A stretch of DNA of 64,000 nt from Sphingobium sp. (GTDB lineage Bacteria > Pseudomonadota > Alphaproteobacteria > Sphingomonadales > Sphingomonadaceae): positions 103,482 to 167,481 of the forward strand of contig JAGRES010000015.1 in NCBI GenBank assembly GCA_020446425.1, written 5' to 3'. The translations under genes and the position numbers were made by a program. Each line of letters begins with the position of its first letter. Within the stretch, counting starts at the first letter, position 1. Of this stretch, positions 1 through 9,893 are shown piece by piece. The notes under the pieces are model-generated. The model was given only the letters and a program-made list of their open reading frames with translations. It ran no database searches and was not told where the DNA came from.

Positions 1-25
1 CGGGGGCCGGGTCAGGAAAGACGGA

Positions 26-1294
26 ATGACGAAACTGACCGGTTCGGACTCGAAAAGCACATTATACTGCTCCTTTTGCGGTAAGTCGCAGCATGAGGTG
101 CGCAAGCTGATCGCGGGACCGACTGTTTTTATCTGCGACGAATGTGTTGAACTGTGTAACGACATCATTCGCGAGGAAACCAAGAGCGGTCTCGTCGGCA
201 AAAAAGATGGTGGCGTGCCCACGCCGCAGGAAATCTGCGATGTACTGGACGATTATGTGATCGGCCAGGCACGCGCCAAGCGTGTGCTCTCGGTCGCCGT
301 CCACAACCATTACAAGCGCCTCAACCACGGGCAAAAGACTGGCGATGTCGAACTCGCCAAGTCGAACATCCTGCTCGTCGGTCCGACCGGCTGCGGCAAG
401 ACGCTGCTGGCCCAGACGCTGGCCAAGACATTCGACGTGCCCTTCACCATGGCGGACGCCACGACGCTGACCGAGGCGGGCTATGTCGGTGAGGATGTCG
501 AGAACATCATCCTCAAGCTGCTGCAGGCCTCCGACTATAATGTCGAAAAGGCGCAGCGCGGCATCGTCTATATCGACGAAATCGACAAGATCAGCCGTAA
601 GGCGGAAAATCCCTCCATCACCCGCGACGTATCGGGTGAAGGCGTGCAGCAGGCGCTGCTCAAGCTGATGGAAGGCACGACCGCTTCCGTTCCGCCGCAG
701 GGCGGGCGCAAGCATCCGCAGCAGGAGTTTCTACAGGTCGACACGACCAACATCCTCTTCATCTGCGGCGGCGCGTTTGCGGGGCTGGAAAAGATCATTG
801 GCGACCGTTTGGAAGCGAAGAGCATCGGCTTTGGCGCCCATGTTGCCGCGCCTGAGGAACGCAAGACCGGTGAGATGCTGGCGCAAAGCGAGCCGGAAGA
901 TCTGCTGAAATTCGGGCTTATCCCGGAATTTGTCGGTCGTCTGCCGGTTATCGCAACGCTGGAAGACCTGGATGTGGATGCGCTGGTCAAGATTCTTGTC
1001 GAGCCGAAAAACGCGCTGGTGAAACAGTATCGCAAGCTCTTCGAGATGGAAGAGGTCGATCTCAACTTCACCGACGATGCGCTGACCGCCATCGCCAAGA
1101 AGGCTATCGAGCGCAAGACAGGCGCGCGCGGTTTGCGGTCCATTATCGAAGCCATATTACTCGACACCATGTTCGACCTGCCCTCCATGGAAGGTGTGGC
1201 CGAGGTTGTGGTCGACAAGGAAGTGGTGGATGGCCGCAAGGAACCGGTTCGCGTCTTCACCAAGCAGGACAAGAAGGCGGAAGACGCCGCTTAG
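26..1294 (+). CDS. clpX: ATP-dependent Clp protease ATP-binding subunit ClpX
   Basis: AAA+ unfoldase that feeds substrates to the ClpP peptidase in the cytosol. The 422-residue length is normal for the family. The N-terminal zinc-binding domain shows CxxC pairs at C15/C18 and C37/C40, the Walker A motif GPTGCGKT lies at 119-126, and a Walker B (VYIDEIDKI) follows, then the sensor and C-terminal small domain with the GARGLRS segment near residue 365. A purine-rich ribosome site (aggaaag) precedes the ATG. clpP would be expected upstream, outside the window. A hairpin terminator follows the stop. This is a housekeeping gene marking the left flank of the nitrogen-fixation region. Confidence 0.98.
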   Translation: MTKLTGSDSKSTLYCSFCGKSQHEVRKLIAGPTVFICDECVELCNDIIREETKSGLVGKKDGGVPTPQEICDVLDDYVIGQARAKRVLSVAVHNHYKRLNHGQKTGDVELAKSNILLVGPTGCGKTLLAQTLAKTFDVPFTMADATTLTEAGYVGEDVENIILKLLQASDYNVEKAQRGIVYIDEIDKISRKAENPSITRDVSGEGVQQALLKLMEGTTASVPPQGGRKHPQQEFLQVDTTNILFICGGAFAGLEKIIGDRLEAKSIGFGAHVAAPEERKTGEMLAQSEPEDLLKFGLIPEFVGRLPVIATLEDLDVDALVKILVEPKNALVKQYRKLFEMEEVDLNFTDDALTAIAKKAIERKTGARGLRSIIEAILLDTMFDLPSMEGVAEVVVDKEVVDGRKEPVRVFTKQDKKAEDAA

Positions 1295-1322
1295 TCGCAA
1301 TCCGGTACTTGAACCGATAAAA

Positions 1323-1350
1323 AGCCCGCCAGTAACATGGCGGGTTTTGT
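1323..1350. terminator. Bidirectional rho-independent terminator between clpX and the chemoreceptor
   Basis: A six-base-pair GC stem (CCCGCC at 1325-1330, GGCGGG at 1339-1344) with an eight-base loop is flanked by an A-run on the left and a T-run on the right. It can therefore terminate both clpX (+) and the convergent chemoreceptor gene (-). Confidence 0.85.
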
Positions 1351-1375
1351 TTTGATGATTTGAGAAGCAGGCGTG

Positions 1376-2710
1376 TCAGGCAACGTGGCGGATGAACTCG
1401 CCCGATGCATCGTTCAGCTTGACCAGCATGTCTTCGATGGTGCGGAAGCCCTGTTCCAGATCGTCGATTTCACAGGCGACGACTTCCGTATCGCGGCGGA
1501 TGGTGGCGACGGTGCCCGACATCGAGTCGGCGGCCAACGCTGTTTCATCGACGGCGGCAGTAATCATTGTCACGGTCTGCGCCTGTTGCTCCATGGCGAC
1601 GCGAATCCGTTCCGCGCTGTCTTCCACGTCGCTGACGGTTTCGCGGATGCGCTGGTTGGTGTCGACCGACTGGCGCGTTGAGTTTTGAATTGCGGCGATC
1701 TTGCCGGCAATGTCGTCGGTTGCACGTGATGTCTGGTTGGCGAGCGACTTCACTTCCTGTGCGACGACCGCAAAACCGCGACCGGCATCGCCTGCGCGTG
1801 CGGCCTCGATTGTCGCATTGAGTGCGAGAAGGTTGGTCTGGCCAGCGATATCGCGAATAAGGCCCAGAATGGATTCGATCGCTTGAGCATGGTCGGACAA
1901 CATGCCGGACATGGACACAGCTTCGCCTGCTTGACTGCTGGCGCGGCGAGCGATTTCCGCTGAATTTTCAACCTGCGTGCGCGTTTCCTCGATGGCCCGG
2001 ATCAGGCCTGCCGAGATATGCGCGGCCTCCCGCATGGCGAGGGCGGATTGTTCGGCGGCTGCGGCAACTTCGGACACCTTGTCGAGCATTCCGCGCGTGG
2101 CGCCGGCGGCATGCTGTGCCTGATCACGCAGTCCTTCGCCGAACCGCGAGGCGTCATCGACTTCCTTGGCGATCTGCTGCTCGAAAAGCTCGCTGTTGCG
2201 TTTCCGCTCTTCCATTTCGCAGCGTATATTCTCGTCAGCTACGACGGCGCACATCACTTCCGCTTCGATCAGGGATATGCGCATCAAGGTCTGCATCATG
2301 CGATGGCGGGCCTCGTCGTCTTCGGTCTTTTGCCAGATGCAATTGGCGATTGCTTCATTGGCTGCGCTTGTGGCGACCAGTACCGTGCGAAACGATATGC
2401 TGTGTTTGCGGGCATGCTGGATGCACCCGGAGACATTCTTCGTCCAGTCATCGGATGTGAATGCCGTGAACTTGTCTTCCAGAAACACGTCTATCTGTTT
2501 GCGGAAAGCCGCAAGGGCTTCGGCGGAAATCATGTTGTCCAACCCGCTCTGCATGACATAGACGTCATAAAAGCTCTGGGCCGGCTTGGGGTCACGGCCC
2601 AGCAGATCCCATATTTCCTGGGCGGTGATAGCCAGATTGCCGTGAGGATCGAACTCTACAAGCCGCTCACGCACGCTGACGTTCATCCCCGGAGACTGAT
2701 TTCCAGCCAT
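1376..2710 (-). CDS. Soluble methyl-accepting chemotaxis protein with protoglobin-like sensor
   Basis: A cytoplasmic chemoreceptor of 444 residues with no membrane segment. Residues about 20-180 are helical and resemble the globin-coupled/protoglobin sensor region of HemAT-type aerotaxis transducers: this is a fold-level impression and the heme histidine was not assigned (H109 and H112 in an ARKH segment are candidates). The C-terminal half is a classical MCP signalling domain with the hairpin tip at about residues 285-320 ([20 protein letters not shown], then [13 protein letters not shown]). It would signal to CheA/CheW. It stands alone, convergent with clpX and divergent from sdhCDA. An oxygen-sensing role would suit a diazotroph but is inference. 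Confidence 0.85.
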   Translation of the reverse strand: MAGNQSPGMNVSVRERLVEFDPHGNLAITAQEIWDLLGRDPKPAQSFYDVYVMQSGLDNMISAEALAAFRKQIDVFLEDKFTAFTSDDWTKNVSGCIQHARKHSISFRTVLVATSAANEAIANCIWQKTEDDEARHRMMQTLMRISLIEAEVMCAVVADENIRCEMEERKRNSELFEQQIAKEVDDASRFGEGLRDQAQHAAGATRGMLDKVSEVAAAAEQSALAMREAAHISAGLIRAIEETRTQVENSAEIARRASSQAGEAVSMSGMLSDHAQAIESILGLIRDIAGQTNLLALNATIEAARAGDAGRGFAVVAQEVKSLANQTSRATDDIAGKIAAIQNSTRQSVDTNQRIRETVSDVEDSAERIRVAMEQQAQTVTMITAAVDETALAADSMSGTVATIRRDTEVVACEIDDLEQGFRTIEDMLVKLNDASGEFIRHVA

Positions 2711-2895
2711 GTATTTTGCCCCGTTTCATATTGTCCCACTGAAAGCTGTCAGGACCATAGCCTGCGATGGTTAATCTTTGATTAGCCAGCACACTGCCCA
2801 GAAAAGAGCGGTTGGTTCGCACATGCACAGATCAAAGTTTGCGCAGCAGCATGCCACGCGCTAAAGGGGCGTGATTCACAATTGATCAGGGGATT

Positions 2896-3312
2896 GTGAC
2901 CAGCATGGCTCACACGCAAAACAGACCACATAACAGGCCATTGTCGCCGCATCTTTCGATCTGGAAATGGGGGCCGCATATGGCCATTTCCATCCTGCAT
3001 CGCATCACCGGCGATGGCCTGGCGATCCTGGGCGCTCTGGGGCTGGTATGGTGGCTCGTTGCCGCGGCAAGCGGCCCTGATTATTATGCGTTTTTCCTAA
3101 ACTGCGCGACCAGCCCCCTTGGCTATATCGTCATGATTGGCCTTACCTGGGCGTTCTTCCAGCACCTGCTGTCCGGTCTTCGGCATTTCGTGCTGGATAT
3201 GGGCGCAGGCTATGAGCTCTCGACCAACAAGGCCTGGTCGATTGCGCTGCCGTTATTGGCGATTGTTCTTACAGCCGCCCTGTGGCTCTGGATCATGGCG
3301 GAGAATTTCTGA
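2896..3312 (+). CDS. sdhC: Succinate dehydrogenase cytochrome b556 subunit
   Basis: Membrane anchor of complex II, which oxidises succinate and reduces quinone in the inner membrane. The protein has 138 residues, three hydrophobic segments and the typical N-terminal block PLSPHLSIWKW followed by SILHRITG. The conserved heme-ligand histidine should lie in the GLRHFVLD segment after the second helix. The GTG at 2896 gives the full reading; an ATG at 2905 (MAHTQ) is an equally good start. The stop overlaps the sdhD start (ATGA), showing translational coupling. Confidence 0.95.
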   Translation: MTSMAHTQNRPHNRPLSPHLSIWKWGPHMAISILHRITGDGLAILGALGLVWWLVAAASGPDYYAFFLNCATSPLGYIVMIGLTWAFFQHLLSGLRHFVLDMGAGYELSTNKAWSIALPLLAIVLTAALWLWIMAENF

Positions 3313-3704
3313 TGGGTAACGGTACGTCAATCGGTCGCGTGCGCGGCCTGGGCTCGGCCAAGTCGGGCGCGCATCACTGGATGATCCAGCGCTTCACCGC
3401 CGTCGGCAACATGCTGTTGGTGCTGTGGCTCATCTTCTCTGTCATGCAGATGCCCGGCCTGGATTATGAGAGCGTCACGAGCTGGCTGGCGCAGCCGCTG
3501 GTCGCCGTGCCGATGATGCTGATGCTGCTCAGCATCTTCTGGCATCTGAAGCTGGGCCTGCAGGTTCTCATCGAGGATTATGTGCATGATGACGGGCTGA
3601 AGTTCTTCTGCATCATGTTGCTCAATTTCTATGCCGTCGGCGGTGCCGCAATGGGCATTTTCGCCATCGCCAAAATCGCATTTACAGGGGGCGCTGCGGC
3701 ATGA
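3312..3704 (+). CDS. sdhD: Succinate dehydrogenase membrane anchor subunit
   Basis: Second hydrophobic anchor subunit of complex II, with three predicted transmembrane helices. The reading frame is open further upstream, but the ATG at 3312 ([19 protein letters not shown]) overlaps the sdhC stop and gives the family-typical N-terminus, so it was chosen over upstream starts inside sdhC. The segment [17 protein letters not shown] is diagnostic: the H and the DY pair belong to the quinone/heme region of SdhD. Its end overlaps the start of sdhA. Confidence 0.95.
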   Translation: MGNGTSIGRVRGLGSAKSGAHHWMIQRFTAVGNMLLVLWLIFSVMQMPGLDYESVTSWLAQPLVAVPMMLMLLSIFWHLKLGLQVLIEDYVHDDGLKFFCIMLLNFYAVGGAAMGIFAIAKIAFTGGAAA

Positions 3705-5518
3705 CCGAAGCCTATAAGATAATTGACCATACATACGACACTGTCGTCGTTGGTGCTGGCGGGTCGGGCCTGCGCGCCACGATGGGCAGCGCCGAGGCGG
3801 GCCTGCGCACTGCCTGCATCACCAAGGTGTTCCCGACGCGCAGCCACACGGTCGCGGCGCAGGGCGGTATCGCGGCGTCGCTGTGCAACAACACGCCGGA
3901 TCACTGGACCTGGCATATGTACGACACCGTCAAAGGGTCGGACTGGCTGGGCGATCAGGATGCAATCGAATATATGGTGCGCGAAGCTCCGGCTGCGGTG
4001 TATGAGCTGGAACATGCCGGCGTGCCGTTCAGCCGCAATGCCGATGGCACCATTTATCAGCGCCCGTTTGGCGGTCATATGCAGAATATGGGCGAAGGCC
4101 CGCCGGTGCAGCGCACCTGCGCCGCGGCTGACCGTACCGGCCACGCGATGCTGCACGCGCTCTATCAGCAGAGCCTGAAATATGCGGCGGATTTCTATAT
4201 CGAATATTTTGCCGTCGACCTGATCATGGAAACCGGCGCGGACGGTGTGCCGGAATGCCGCGGCGTGATTGCAATCTGCATGGAAGATGGCAGCGTCCAC
4301 CGTTTCCGCTCTCAGTCGGTTGTTCTGGCAACCGGCGGTTATGGCCGCGCATACTTCTCCGCTACCTCGGCGCATACCTGTACCGGCGATGGCGGCGGCA
4401 TGGTGCTGCGCGCGGGGCTTCCGCTGCAGGATCTGGAGTTCGTTCAGTTCCACCCGACCGGCATTTACGGCGCGGGCGTGCTCATTACCGAGGGTGCACG
4501 TGGCGAGGGCGGCTACCTCACCAACTCCGAGGGTGAGCGCTTCATGGAGCGTTATGCGCCGTCCGCAAAAGACCTCGCCAGCCGTGACGTTGTGTCACGC
4601 TCGATGGCGATGGAAATGCGTGAAGGCCGCGGCGTTGGGGCGAACGGCGATCACATCTTCCTGCATCTCGACCATATTGACCCCAAGGTGCTCGCCGAGC
4701 GCCTGCCGGGCATTACCGAGAGCGGCAAGATCTTCGCGGGCGTTGATCTGACACGTCAGCCTCTGCCGGTCACACCGACCGTCCATTATAATATGGGCGG
4801 CATTCCCTGTAACTATCATGGCCAGGTCGTCACCAAGGTCGGCGACGACCCCGAAGTCATCGTCGGTGGCCTTTATGCCGTGGGCGAAGCGGCCTGCGTG
4901 TCCGTGCATGGCGCAAACCGCCTGGGCTCCAACTCGCTGATTGACCTTGTCGTCTTCGGTCGCGCGACCGGCCTGCACCTCAAGGAAACGGTCAAGGCGG
5001 GTGCGGCGCAAAAACCACTGCCGAAGGACAGCGCGGACCTCGCGCTGGGCCGCATCGACCATTACCGCAACGCCAAGGGCGGTTCCTCGACGGCGGAAAT
5101 CCGCCTCGATATGCAGCACACGATGCAGAAGCACGCCGCCGTGTTCCGCGACAGCGCGCTGCTGTCCGAGGGTGTCGAACGTATGGCCAAGGTCAACAAG
5201 CGGCTTGAGGATGTGGAGATTTCGGATCGCAGCATGATCTGGAACACCGACCTCATCGAGACGCTGGAGCTCGACAACCTGATGAGCCAGGCGGTCTGCA
5301 CGATGGTGAGCGCCGAAGCGCGCAAGGAATCGCGCGGCGCGCACGCGCATGAGGACTTCCCGAACCGCGATGACGCCAACTGGATGAAGCACACGGCCAG
5401 CTGGTTCGACGGCTGGGGCGGAAAGGGCGGCAAAGTCACCCTCGATTACCGCCCGGTGCACGATTATACGCTCACCGACGAGGTGGAGTATATCAAGCCG
5501 AAGGCGCGGGTATATTGA
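3701..5518 (+). CDS. sdhA: Succinate dehydrogenase flavoprotein subunit
   Basis: Catalytic FAD subunit of complex II, 605 residues, normal for the family. The dinucleotide-binding motif GAGGSG lies at 18-23 and the histidine that carries covalent FAD is H49 in [10 protein letters not shown]. The catalytic-region signatures [11 protein letters not shown] and [10 protein letters not shown] are present, as is the C-terminal DYRPVHDY block. The gene overlaps sdhD upstream and a non-Sdh gene downstream (TGATG). The usual sdhB (iron-sulfur subunit) does not follow and is not found elsewhere in the window. Confidence 0.98.
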   Translation: MTEAYKIIDHTYDTVVVGAGGSGLRATMGSAEAGLRTACITKVFPTRSHTVAAQGGIAASLCNNTPDHWTWHMYDTVKGSDWLGDQDAIEYMVREAPAAVYELEHAGVPFSRNADGTIYQRPFGGHMQNMGEGPPVQRTCAAADRTGHAMLHALYQQSLKYAADFYIEYFAVDLIMETGADGVPECRGVIAICMEDGSVHRFRSQSVVLATGGYGRAYFSATSAHTCTGDGGGMVLRAGLPLQDLEFVQFHPTGIYGAGVLITEGARGEGGYLTNSEGERFMERYAPSAKDLASRDVVSRSMAMEMREGRGVGANGDHIFLHLDHIDPKVLAERLPGITESGKIFAGVDLTRQPLPVTPTVHYNMGGIPCNYHGQVVTKVGDDPEVIVGGLYAVGEAACVSVHGANRLGSNSLIDLVVFGRATGLHLKETVKAGAAQKPLPKDSADLALGRIDHYRNAKGGSSTAEIRLDMQHTMQKHAAVFRDSALLSEGVERMAKVNKRLEDVEISDRSMIWNTDLIETLELDNLMSQAVCTMVSAEARKESRGAHAHEDFPNRDDANWMKHTASWFDGWGGKGGKVTLDYRPVHDYTLTDEVEYIKPKARVY

Positions 5519-6135
5519 TGGATATGGATCCCGGAGAAAAATTGCTCTGGGATATGAAAGTGACTGCTGGCTGCAGATTTATCGCATCTGCCCGGCTATT
5601 AGAGAAAGATAAAGCGGCTAACATTTCTATCGCTATTTACTCTTCGATTGTCGTGTCTACATCTCTTATTGCTCTTGTATTTGATCTTGGGCCAATATTT
5701 TCTAAGGTTGTAGCTGTTGGCGCGCTTGTTGCTTCGATCATTATTTTAGTTTTATCGATGAAGTTGTTTGCGGATAGGCATGCTGTCGAAGCTGAGCAAA
5801 TGCACCGGTGTGCGCTTGAGATAAATGAATTACGAAGAAATTTTGAAGCGCGAGGTTTTGAAAAACCTGCCATGATTGCGCGAGCGGTAGAGAGTTATAA
5901 CTCTATATTGCAGAAGTATAGTATCAATCACTCTGAAGCTGATTTTAGAAAGTACAAACTATCTCATAGATGGGAGTTCGAAGACCTTCGTGATCTGGAT
6001 GAAAAATCAGCCAAGCGGCGTAAGAATTTCGAATCGATTACATCCAATCTTATAGATAAACTCGCTCTTGGTTTTGGTGCTGCGGGTTTGGCGGCGGCTA
6101 TATCGGGCTTAATTAGCTCATTGATAGGATTGTAG
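5518..6135 (+). CDS. SLATT-type two-transmembrane protein (possible defence effector)
   Basis: A 205-residue protein with two adjacent hydrophobic segments (about 34-53 and 61-81) after a short cytoplasmic helix (ASARLLEKDKAANISIAIYS), a charged helical middle, and a third hydrophobic stretch at the C-terminus (LGFGAAGLAAAISGLISSLI). This arrangement matches the SLATT superfamily of two-TM proteins, predicted pore-forming effectors in nucleotide-signal defence systems; the assignment is from pattern, not search. The DNA is visibly AT-rich with unusual codons compared with sdhA and ppc. It starts exactly on the sdhA stop (TGATG). No SMODS or SLOG partner lies next to it. A TTG at 5515 could extend it by one residue. 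Confidence 0.6.
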   Translation: MDMDPGEKLLWDMKVTAGCRFIASARLLEKDKAANISIAIYSSIVVSTSLIALVFDLGPIFSKVVAVGALVASIIILVLSMKLFADRHAVEAEQMHRCALEINELRRNFEARGFEKPAMIARAVESYNSILQKYSINHSEADFRKYKLSHRWEFEDLRDLDEKSAKRRKNFESITSNLIDKLALGFGAAGLAAAISGLISSLIGL

Positions 6136-6225
6136 CTCACAAATTCATTTTCTCTCTTATTCTATTTGTGACGCCCAATAGTTGCCCTTGACCTTATCTT
6201 TGCCGCAGTGCAGCATAGCACCATT

Positions 6226-8934
6226 ATGGCGACGACAGCTGCACCTGACTCGAAGCCCGAGGCAACCATCTCTCAGAACCCGGATATTCGTTATCTCGGG
6301 CGGTTGCTGGGCAATGTAATCCGCGCATATGGCGGCGATAAACTCTATCGCCAGACCGAATATATCCGCTCGGCCTCGGTTGATCGCGCGCGGGGCGTGG
6401 AGGGCGCGCATCTTGCCGATACAGGCCTGGAGGCGCTGAGCCTTGAGGACACGCTCTCTTTCGTGCGCGGATTCATGCTGTTCTCGATGCTCGCCAATCT
6501 GGCCGAAGACCGCCAGAGCATGGGCGCGGACGACGACGCGACTTTCGCTGCGGCGGTCGCTGAGCTTGAAAAGCATGGCATCAGCCATGATGCTGTCGCG
6601 CAGATGCTCGAAGGTGCGCTGATTGCGCCAGTGCTGACCGCGCACCCGACCGAAGTGCGCCGTAAGTCGATGATCGACCACAAGAATCGCGTGGCCGACC
6701 TGATGCGGGTCCGGGATGCGGGACGCGCTGAAACGGGCGAAGGTGAATCCATTGACGAGGCGATCACGCGGCAAATCGCACTGTTGTGGCAGACCCGGCC
6801 CCTGCGGCGCGAACGCCTCTATGTGCAGGACGAGATCGACAACGTCCTGACCTATTTCCGCGATGTGTTCCTGCCGGTCCTGCCTGCGCTCTATGCACGG
6901 TGGGAACGGGTGCTGGGCCATCGCCCGCCCAGCTTTCTGCGCGTAGGCAACTGGATCGGCGGCGACCGCGACGGCAATCCCTATGTGCAGGCCGAACAGC
7001 TCAGTTCCTTCATGGCGCGGGGCAGCGCCGTGGCACTGCGCTATTATATGGATGGCATTCACGGTCTGGGTGCGGAGCTCTCCATCTCGACCGAGCTGGC
7101 GGATGTGTCGGCCGACGTGCTGGCGCTGGCTGACGCCAGCGGGGACACATCGCCCGCGCGTGGTGACGAGCCCTATCGTCGCGCATTATCCGGCATATAT
7201 GCGCGTCTCTCGGCGACCTACGAGCGGCTTGCCGGTGAACCGTCGCCGCGCCCGTCGCGGCTGCCGGGCGAGCCTTATGAGACCACGGCGGACTTGCGCG
7301 CCGATCTGGTGACGATAGCGCAAGGTCTGGCAACCGGCGGCGAGGGCGCGCTTGCGACCGGAGGAGCGCTGGGGCGTCTTATTCGCGCTGTCGATACGTT
7401 CGGCTTCCATCTCGCAACGATTGATATGCGCCAGAACAGCGCCGTGCATGAGCGCGTTGTTGCCGAGCTGCTGAGGGAGGCGGGCGTCGAGGCGGATTAT
7501 GGCGCTCTCGATGAATATGCGCGCGTGGCGCTGCTGCGGAAGGAGCTGTCCACCAATCGCCCGCTGGTATCGCGTTTCTCTCAACATAGCGAGGAAACGG
7601 CGACGGAGCTTGGTATATTGGAAGCCGCAGCGCAGGCCCATCGGGATTATGGCGCGGCATCCATCAACCAATATATCATCAGCATGACACAGACCGTGTC
7701 GGACCTGTTGGAGGTCGCGGTACTGCTCAAGGAGGTTGGGCTGTGGCGGGTGAACGATGCGGGAGAGCCGCCCTTCTGCCCTATCATGCCAGTACCGTTG
7801 TTCGAGACCATCGGAGACCTTGAGGCCGCGCCCGGCGTGATGGGAGCCTATTTCGCACTGCCGGAAATCGGAGCGATGACGCGCGCACGCGGGCATCAGG
7901 AAGTGATGATCGGCTATAGCGACAGCAACAAGGACGGCGGCTATCTGACCTCGACCTGGGGGCTGTATCAGGCCAGCGAGGCGCTCGCGCCGGTCTTCGC
8001 GGCTGCGGGCGTCAATATGCAGCTCTTCCATGGCCGTGGCGGTGCCGTGGGCCGTGGCGGCGGTTCGGCCTTCGCCGCGATCCGCGCACAACCGTCGGTT
8101 TCAGTGCAGGGGCGCATCCGCATTACCGAGCAGGGCGAGGTGATCGCTGCCAAATTCGGTACGCCCGATGTCGCGGCAGCCAATCTGGAAGCGATGACGG
8201 CCGCCACCCTGCTGGCCACATTGGAACCGCAGGTGCTGAGCGCTCAGGATACGGCGCGTTTCGCCGCGGCGATGGAACAGCTCTCCAACAGCGCTTTCGC
8301 AGCCTATCGCGGCCTGGTGTACGAGACGTCTGGCTTCAAGACCTTCTTCCGGCAGCTGACGCCGATACAGGAAATCGCAGGCCTCAAGATCGGCTCGCGC
8401 CCGGCCAGCCGCAAGAAGAGCGACGCCATCGAGGATCTGCGCGCTATTCCGTGGGTGTTCAGCTGGTCACAGGCGCGGGTGATGCTGCCGGGCTGGTACG
8501 GCGTCGGTCATGCGCTTTCCGGATTCAAGGACAAGGAACTGCTGGCGGATATGGCGCGCGTCTGGCCATTCCTGCAGTCTGCGCTCGCCAATATGGAAAT
8601 GGTGCTCGCCAAGTCCGATCTCGACATCGCCGAGCGCTATCTGCCGCTGGTCGAGGACCAGAAAGCTGCTGCCAATATTTTCAGCCGCATCCGCGACGGG
8701 TGGGCACAGGCGCATGACGGGTTGCTCAGTGCGACCGGCCAGTCGCACCTGTTGGAACACAACCCGGCGCTCGACCGCTCAATCCGCCTGCGCCTGCCCT
8801 ATATCGAGCCGCTAAACCTGCTTCAGGTCGAGCTGTTGAAACGGCACCGGGCGGGCGAAGACGACCCCAAGATCAAGGAGGGGATCGAGCTGTCGATCAA
8901 TGCGATCGCGACTGCGCTGCGTAACAGCGGATAG
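6226..8934 (+). CDS. ppc: Phosphoenolpyruvate carboxylase
   Basis: Carboxylates phosphoenolpyruvate with bicarbonate to oxaloacetate, refilling the TCA cycle. About 902 residues from the ATG at 6226; a GTG at 6208 would add six residues. The catalytic histidine lies in LTAHPTEVRRKS (H140), followed by the active-site motifs GWIGGDRDGNP-like (near 245), GYSDSNKDGG and FHGRGGAVGRGGG. The C-terminus ends in the expected NAIATALRNSG. It stands alone between the SLATT gene and a convergent outer-membrane protein gene. Anaplerotic supply could support C4-dicarboxylate and ammonia assimilation. Confidence 0.97.
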   Translation: MATTAAPDSKPEATISQNPDIRYLGRLLGNVIRAYGGDKLYRQTEYIRSASVDRARGVEGAHLADTGLEALSLEDTLSFVRGFMLFSMLANLAEDRQSMGADDDATFAAAVAELEKHGISHDAVAQMLEGALIAPVLTAHPTEVRRKSMIDHKNRVADLMRVRDAGRAETGEGESIDEAITRQIALLWQTRPLRRERLYVQDEIDNVLTYFRDVFLPVLPALYARWERVLGHRPPSFLRVGNWIGGDRDGNPYVQAEQLSSFMARGSAVALRYYMDGIHGLGAELSISTELADVSADVLALADASGDTSPARGDEPYRRALSGIYARLSATYERLAGEPSPRPSRLPGEPYETTADLRADLVTIAQGLATGGEGALATGGALGRLIRAVDTFGFHLATIDMRQNSAVHERVVAELLREAGVEADYGALDEYARVALLRKELSTNRPLVSRFSQHSEETATELGILEAAAQAHRDYGAASINQYIISMTQTVSDLLEVAVLLKEVGLWRVNDAGEPPFCPIMPVPLFETIGDLEAAPGVMGAYFALPEIGAMTRARGHQEVMIGYSDSNKDGGYLTSTWGLYQASEALAPVFAAAGVNMQLFHGRGGAVGRGGGSAFAAIRAQPSVSVQGRIRITEQGEVIAAKFGTPDVAAANLEAMTAATLLATLEPQVLSAQDTARFAAAMEQLSNSAFAAYRGLVYETSGFKTFFRQLTPIQEIAGLKIGSRPASRKKSDAIEDLRAIPWVFSWSQARVMLPGWYGVGHALSGFKDKELLADMARVWPFLQSALANMEMVLAKSDLDIAERYLPLVEDQKAAANIFSRIRDGWAQAHDGLLSATGQSHLLEHNPALDRSIRLRLPYIEPLNLLQVELLKRHRAGEDDPKIKEGIELSINAIATALRNSG

Positions 8935-8960
8935 AAAAAGGGAGCCGGAAACCGACTCCC
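8935..8960 (-). terminator. Terminator of the outer-membrane protein gene
   Basis: An imperfect hairpin (GGAGCCGG at 8941-8948 against CCGACTCC at 8952-8959, one mismatch, three-base loop) is followed on the minus strand by a T-run (the + strand AAAAAG at 8935-8940). It serves the minus-strand gene; no T-run follows on the plus side. Confidence 0.65.
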
Positions 8961-8983
8961 CATCTCATACATATATGGCGGTA

Positions 8984-9541
8984 TCAATATTTGACGACCA
9001 CGCCCGCCATGGGGCGAAGCGAGTGGAAATGGCCGCGCGTGTCGACCTGCGCTCGAAAGCGGATATTGCTTCGGTCCGCGCTCATGCCCATATCTGCGGC
9101 AGATAGCTCGACGCCTGCGCCATAGGATACGCCGTCATAATCCTTGCTGTTCGGACCCAGCGCGTCAAAGTTGGTCCACTGATAGCCGACCTTGCCGAAA
9201 AACATGCTGTCCTTGCCGAGCTTGATACCCGCGCGTCCAGCGATGCCATATTCCCAGTCGATATCGCCTTCAATGCCTTTGGCGACATTACCTTCCGCAC
9301 CAACGACGAAGCGGCCCAGATTATAATTCACGCCTGCAACACCCTCGACCATCGTGCCGGAATAGTCGCCGGGGATGCCGTCGGGTAGAGCTTCCGTGTC
9401 AGGATCGTCGAAGTCATTATATCCTCCCATGATGCCAACATAGGGCTCTAACCGGCTTTCGGTTGCGCCATCCTCCTGCGCGTGGGCAGTAAAGGGAACC
9501 ACAAGTGTTCCTGCAGCGGCAAGCAGTACCAGCTTTTTCAT
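8984..9541 (-). CDS. Outer-membrane beta-barrel protein (OmpA-like N-terminal/opacity type)
   Basis: A 185-residue protein with a clear signal peptide (MKKLVLLAAAGTLVVPFTAHAQE) and alternating strands with glycine and aromatic residues (GIMGGYNDF, GVAGVNYNLGRFVVGAEG, GKVGYQWTNF), ending in an aromatic-basic terminus (AGVVVKY). This is typical of small porin-like eight-stranded barrels. The ATG at 9541 was chosen because it begins the signal peptide and has GAGGTC upstream; the open frame extends further. The ligand or role is unknown. Confidence 0.8.
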   Translation of the reverse strand: MKKLVLLAAAGTLVVPFTAHAQEDGATESRLEPYVGIMGGYNDFDDPDTEALPDGIPGDYSGTMVEGVAGVNYNLGRFVVGAEGNVAKGIEGDIDWEYGIAGRAGIKLGKDSMFFGKVGYQWTNFDALGPNSKDYDGVSYGAGVELSAADMGMSADRSNIRFRAQVDTRGHFHSLRPMAGVVVKY

Positions 9542-9893
9542 GATTTTGACCTCATAATATAAAACAATAATAACACAATCTATCGAAATCAAAATCGATA
9601 GAGTCGGTATAAATTATGAGGGTTGTTGTTGGTTCCGGATTTATTTCAATTAACCAATTCGAAGAATATTATGATGTTTTGGAGCAACAGTTTCTGAATT
9701 TAAGATTAATACTCAGTTTAATGTCAGGCGAATGAATTTTTGGTTCCATTAATATTTTCCACTTGTCGCGGATAATATTAGCCCTGCCGCATTGGCACGG
9801 GCCTTGATCTGGGAAGTAGGCCGTCGTGACTCTAGCTTTTGGCGTTAAAGCGAGGCACAAGGGGCCGCCTATCGGACAAGGGGAGAAAGCCGC
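9542..9893. other. AT-rich intergenic region between the barrel protein and dctA
   Basis: About 350 bases without a credible gene. It holds the divergent promoters of the barrel gene and the symporter. The left part is AT-rich. The only motif seen is a sigma-54-like element at 9793-9808. No NifA upstream site with exact TGT-N10-ACA spacing was seen; the closest is TGT-N9-ACA at 9675-9689. Confidence 0.5.
9793..9808 (+). promoter_or_regulatory. Candidate sigma-54 promoter of the dicarboxylate symporter gene
   Basis: TGGCAC-N5-TTGAT. The -24 half is perfect, but the -12 half has GA where GC is nearly invariant, so this is a weak or non-functional match. dctA genes of rhizobia are sigma-54 dependent, which makes the position suggestive. 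Confidence 0.35.
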
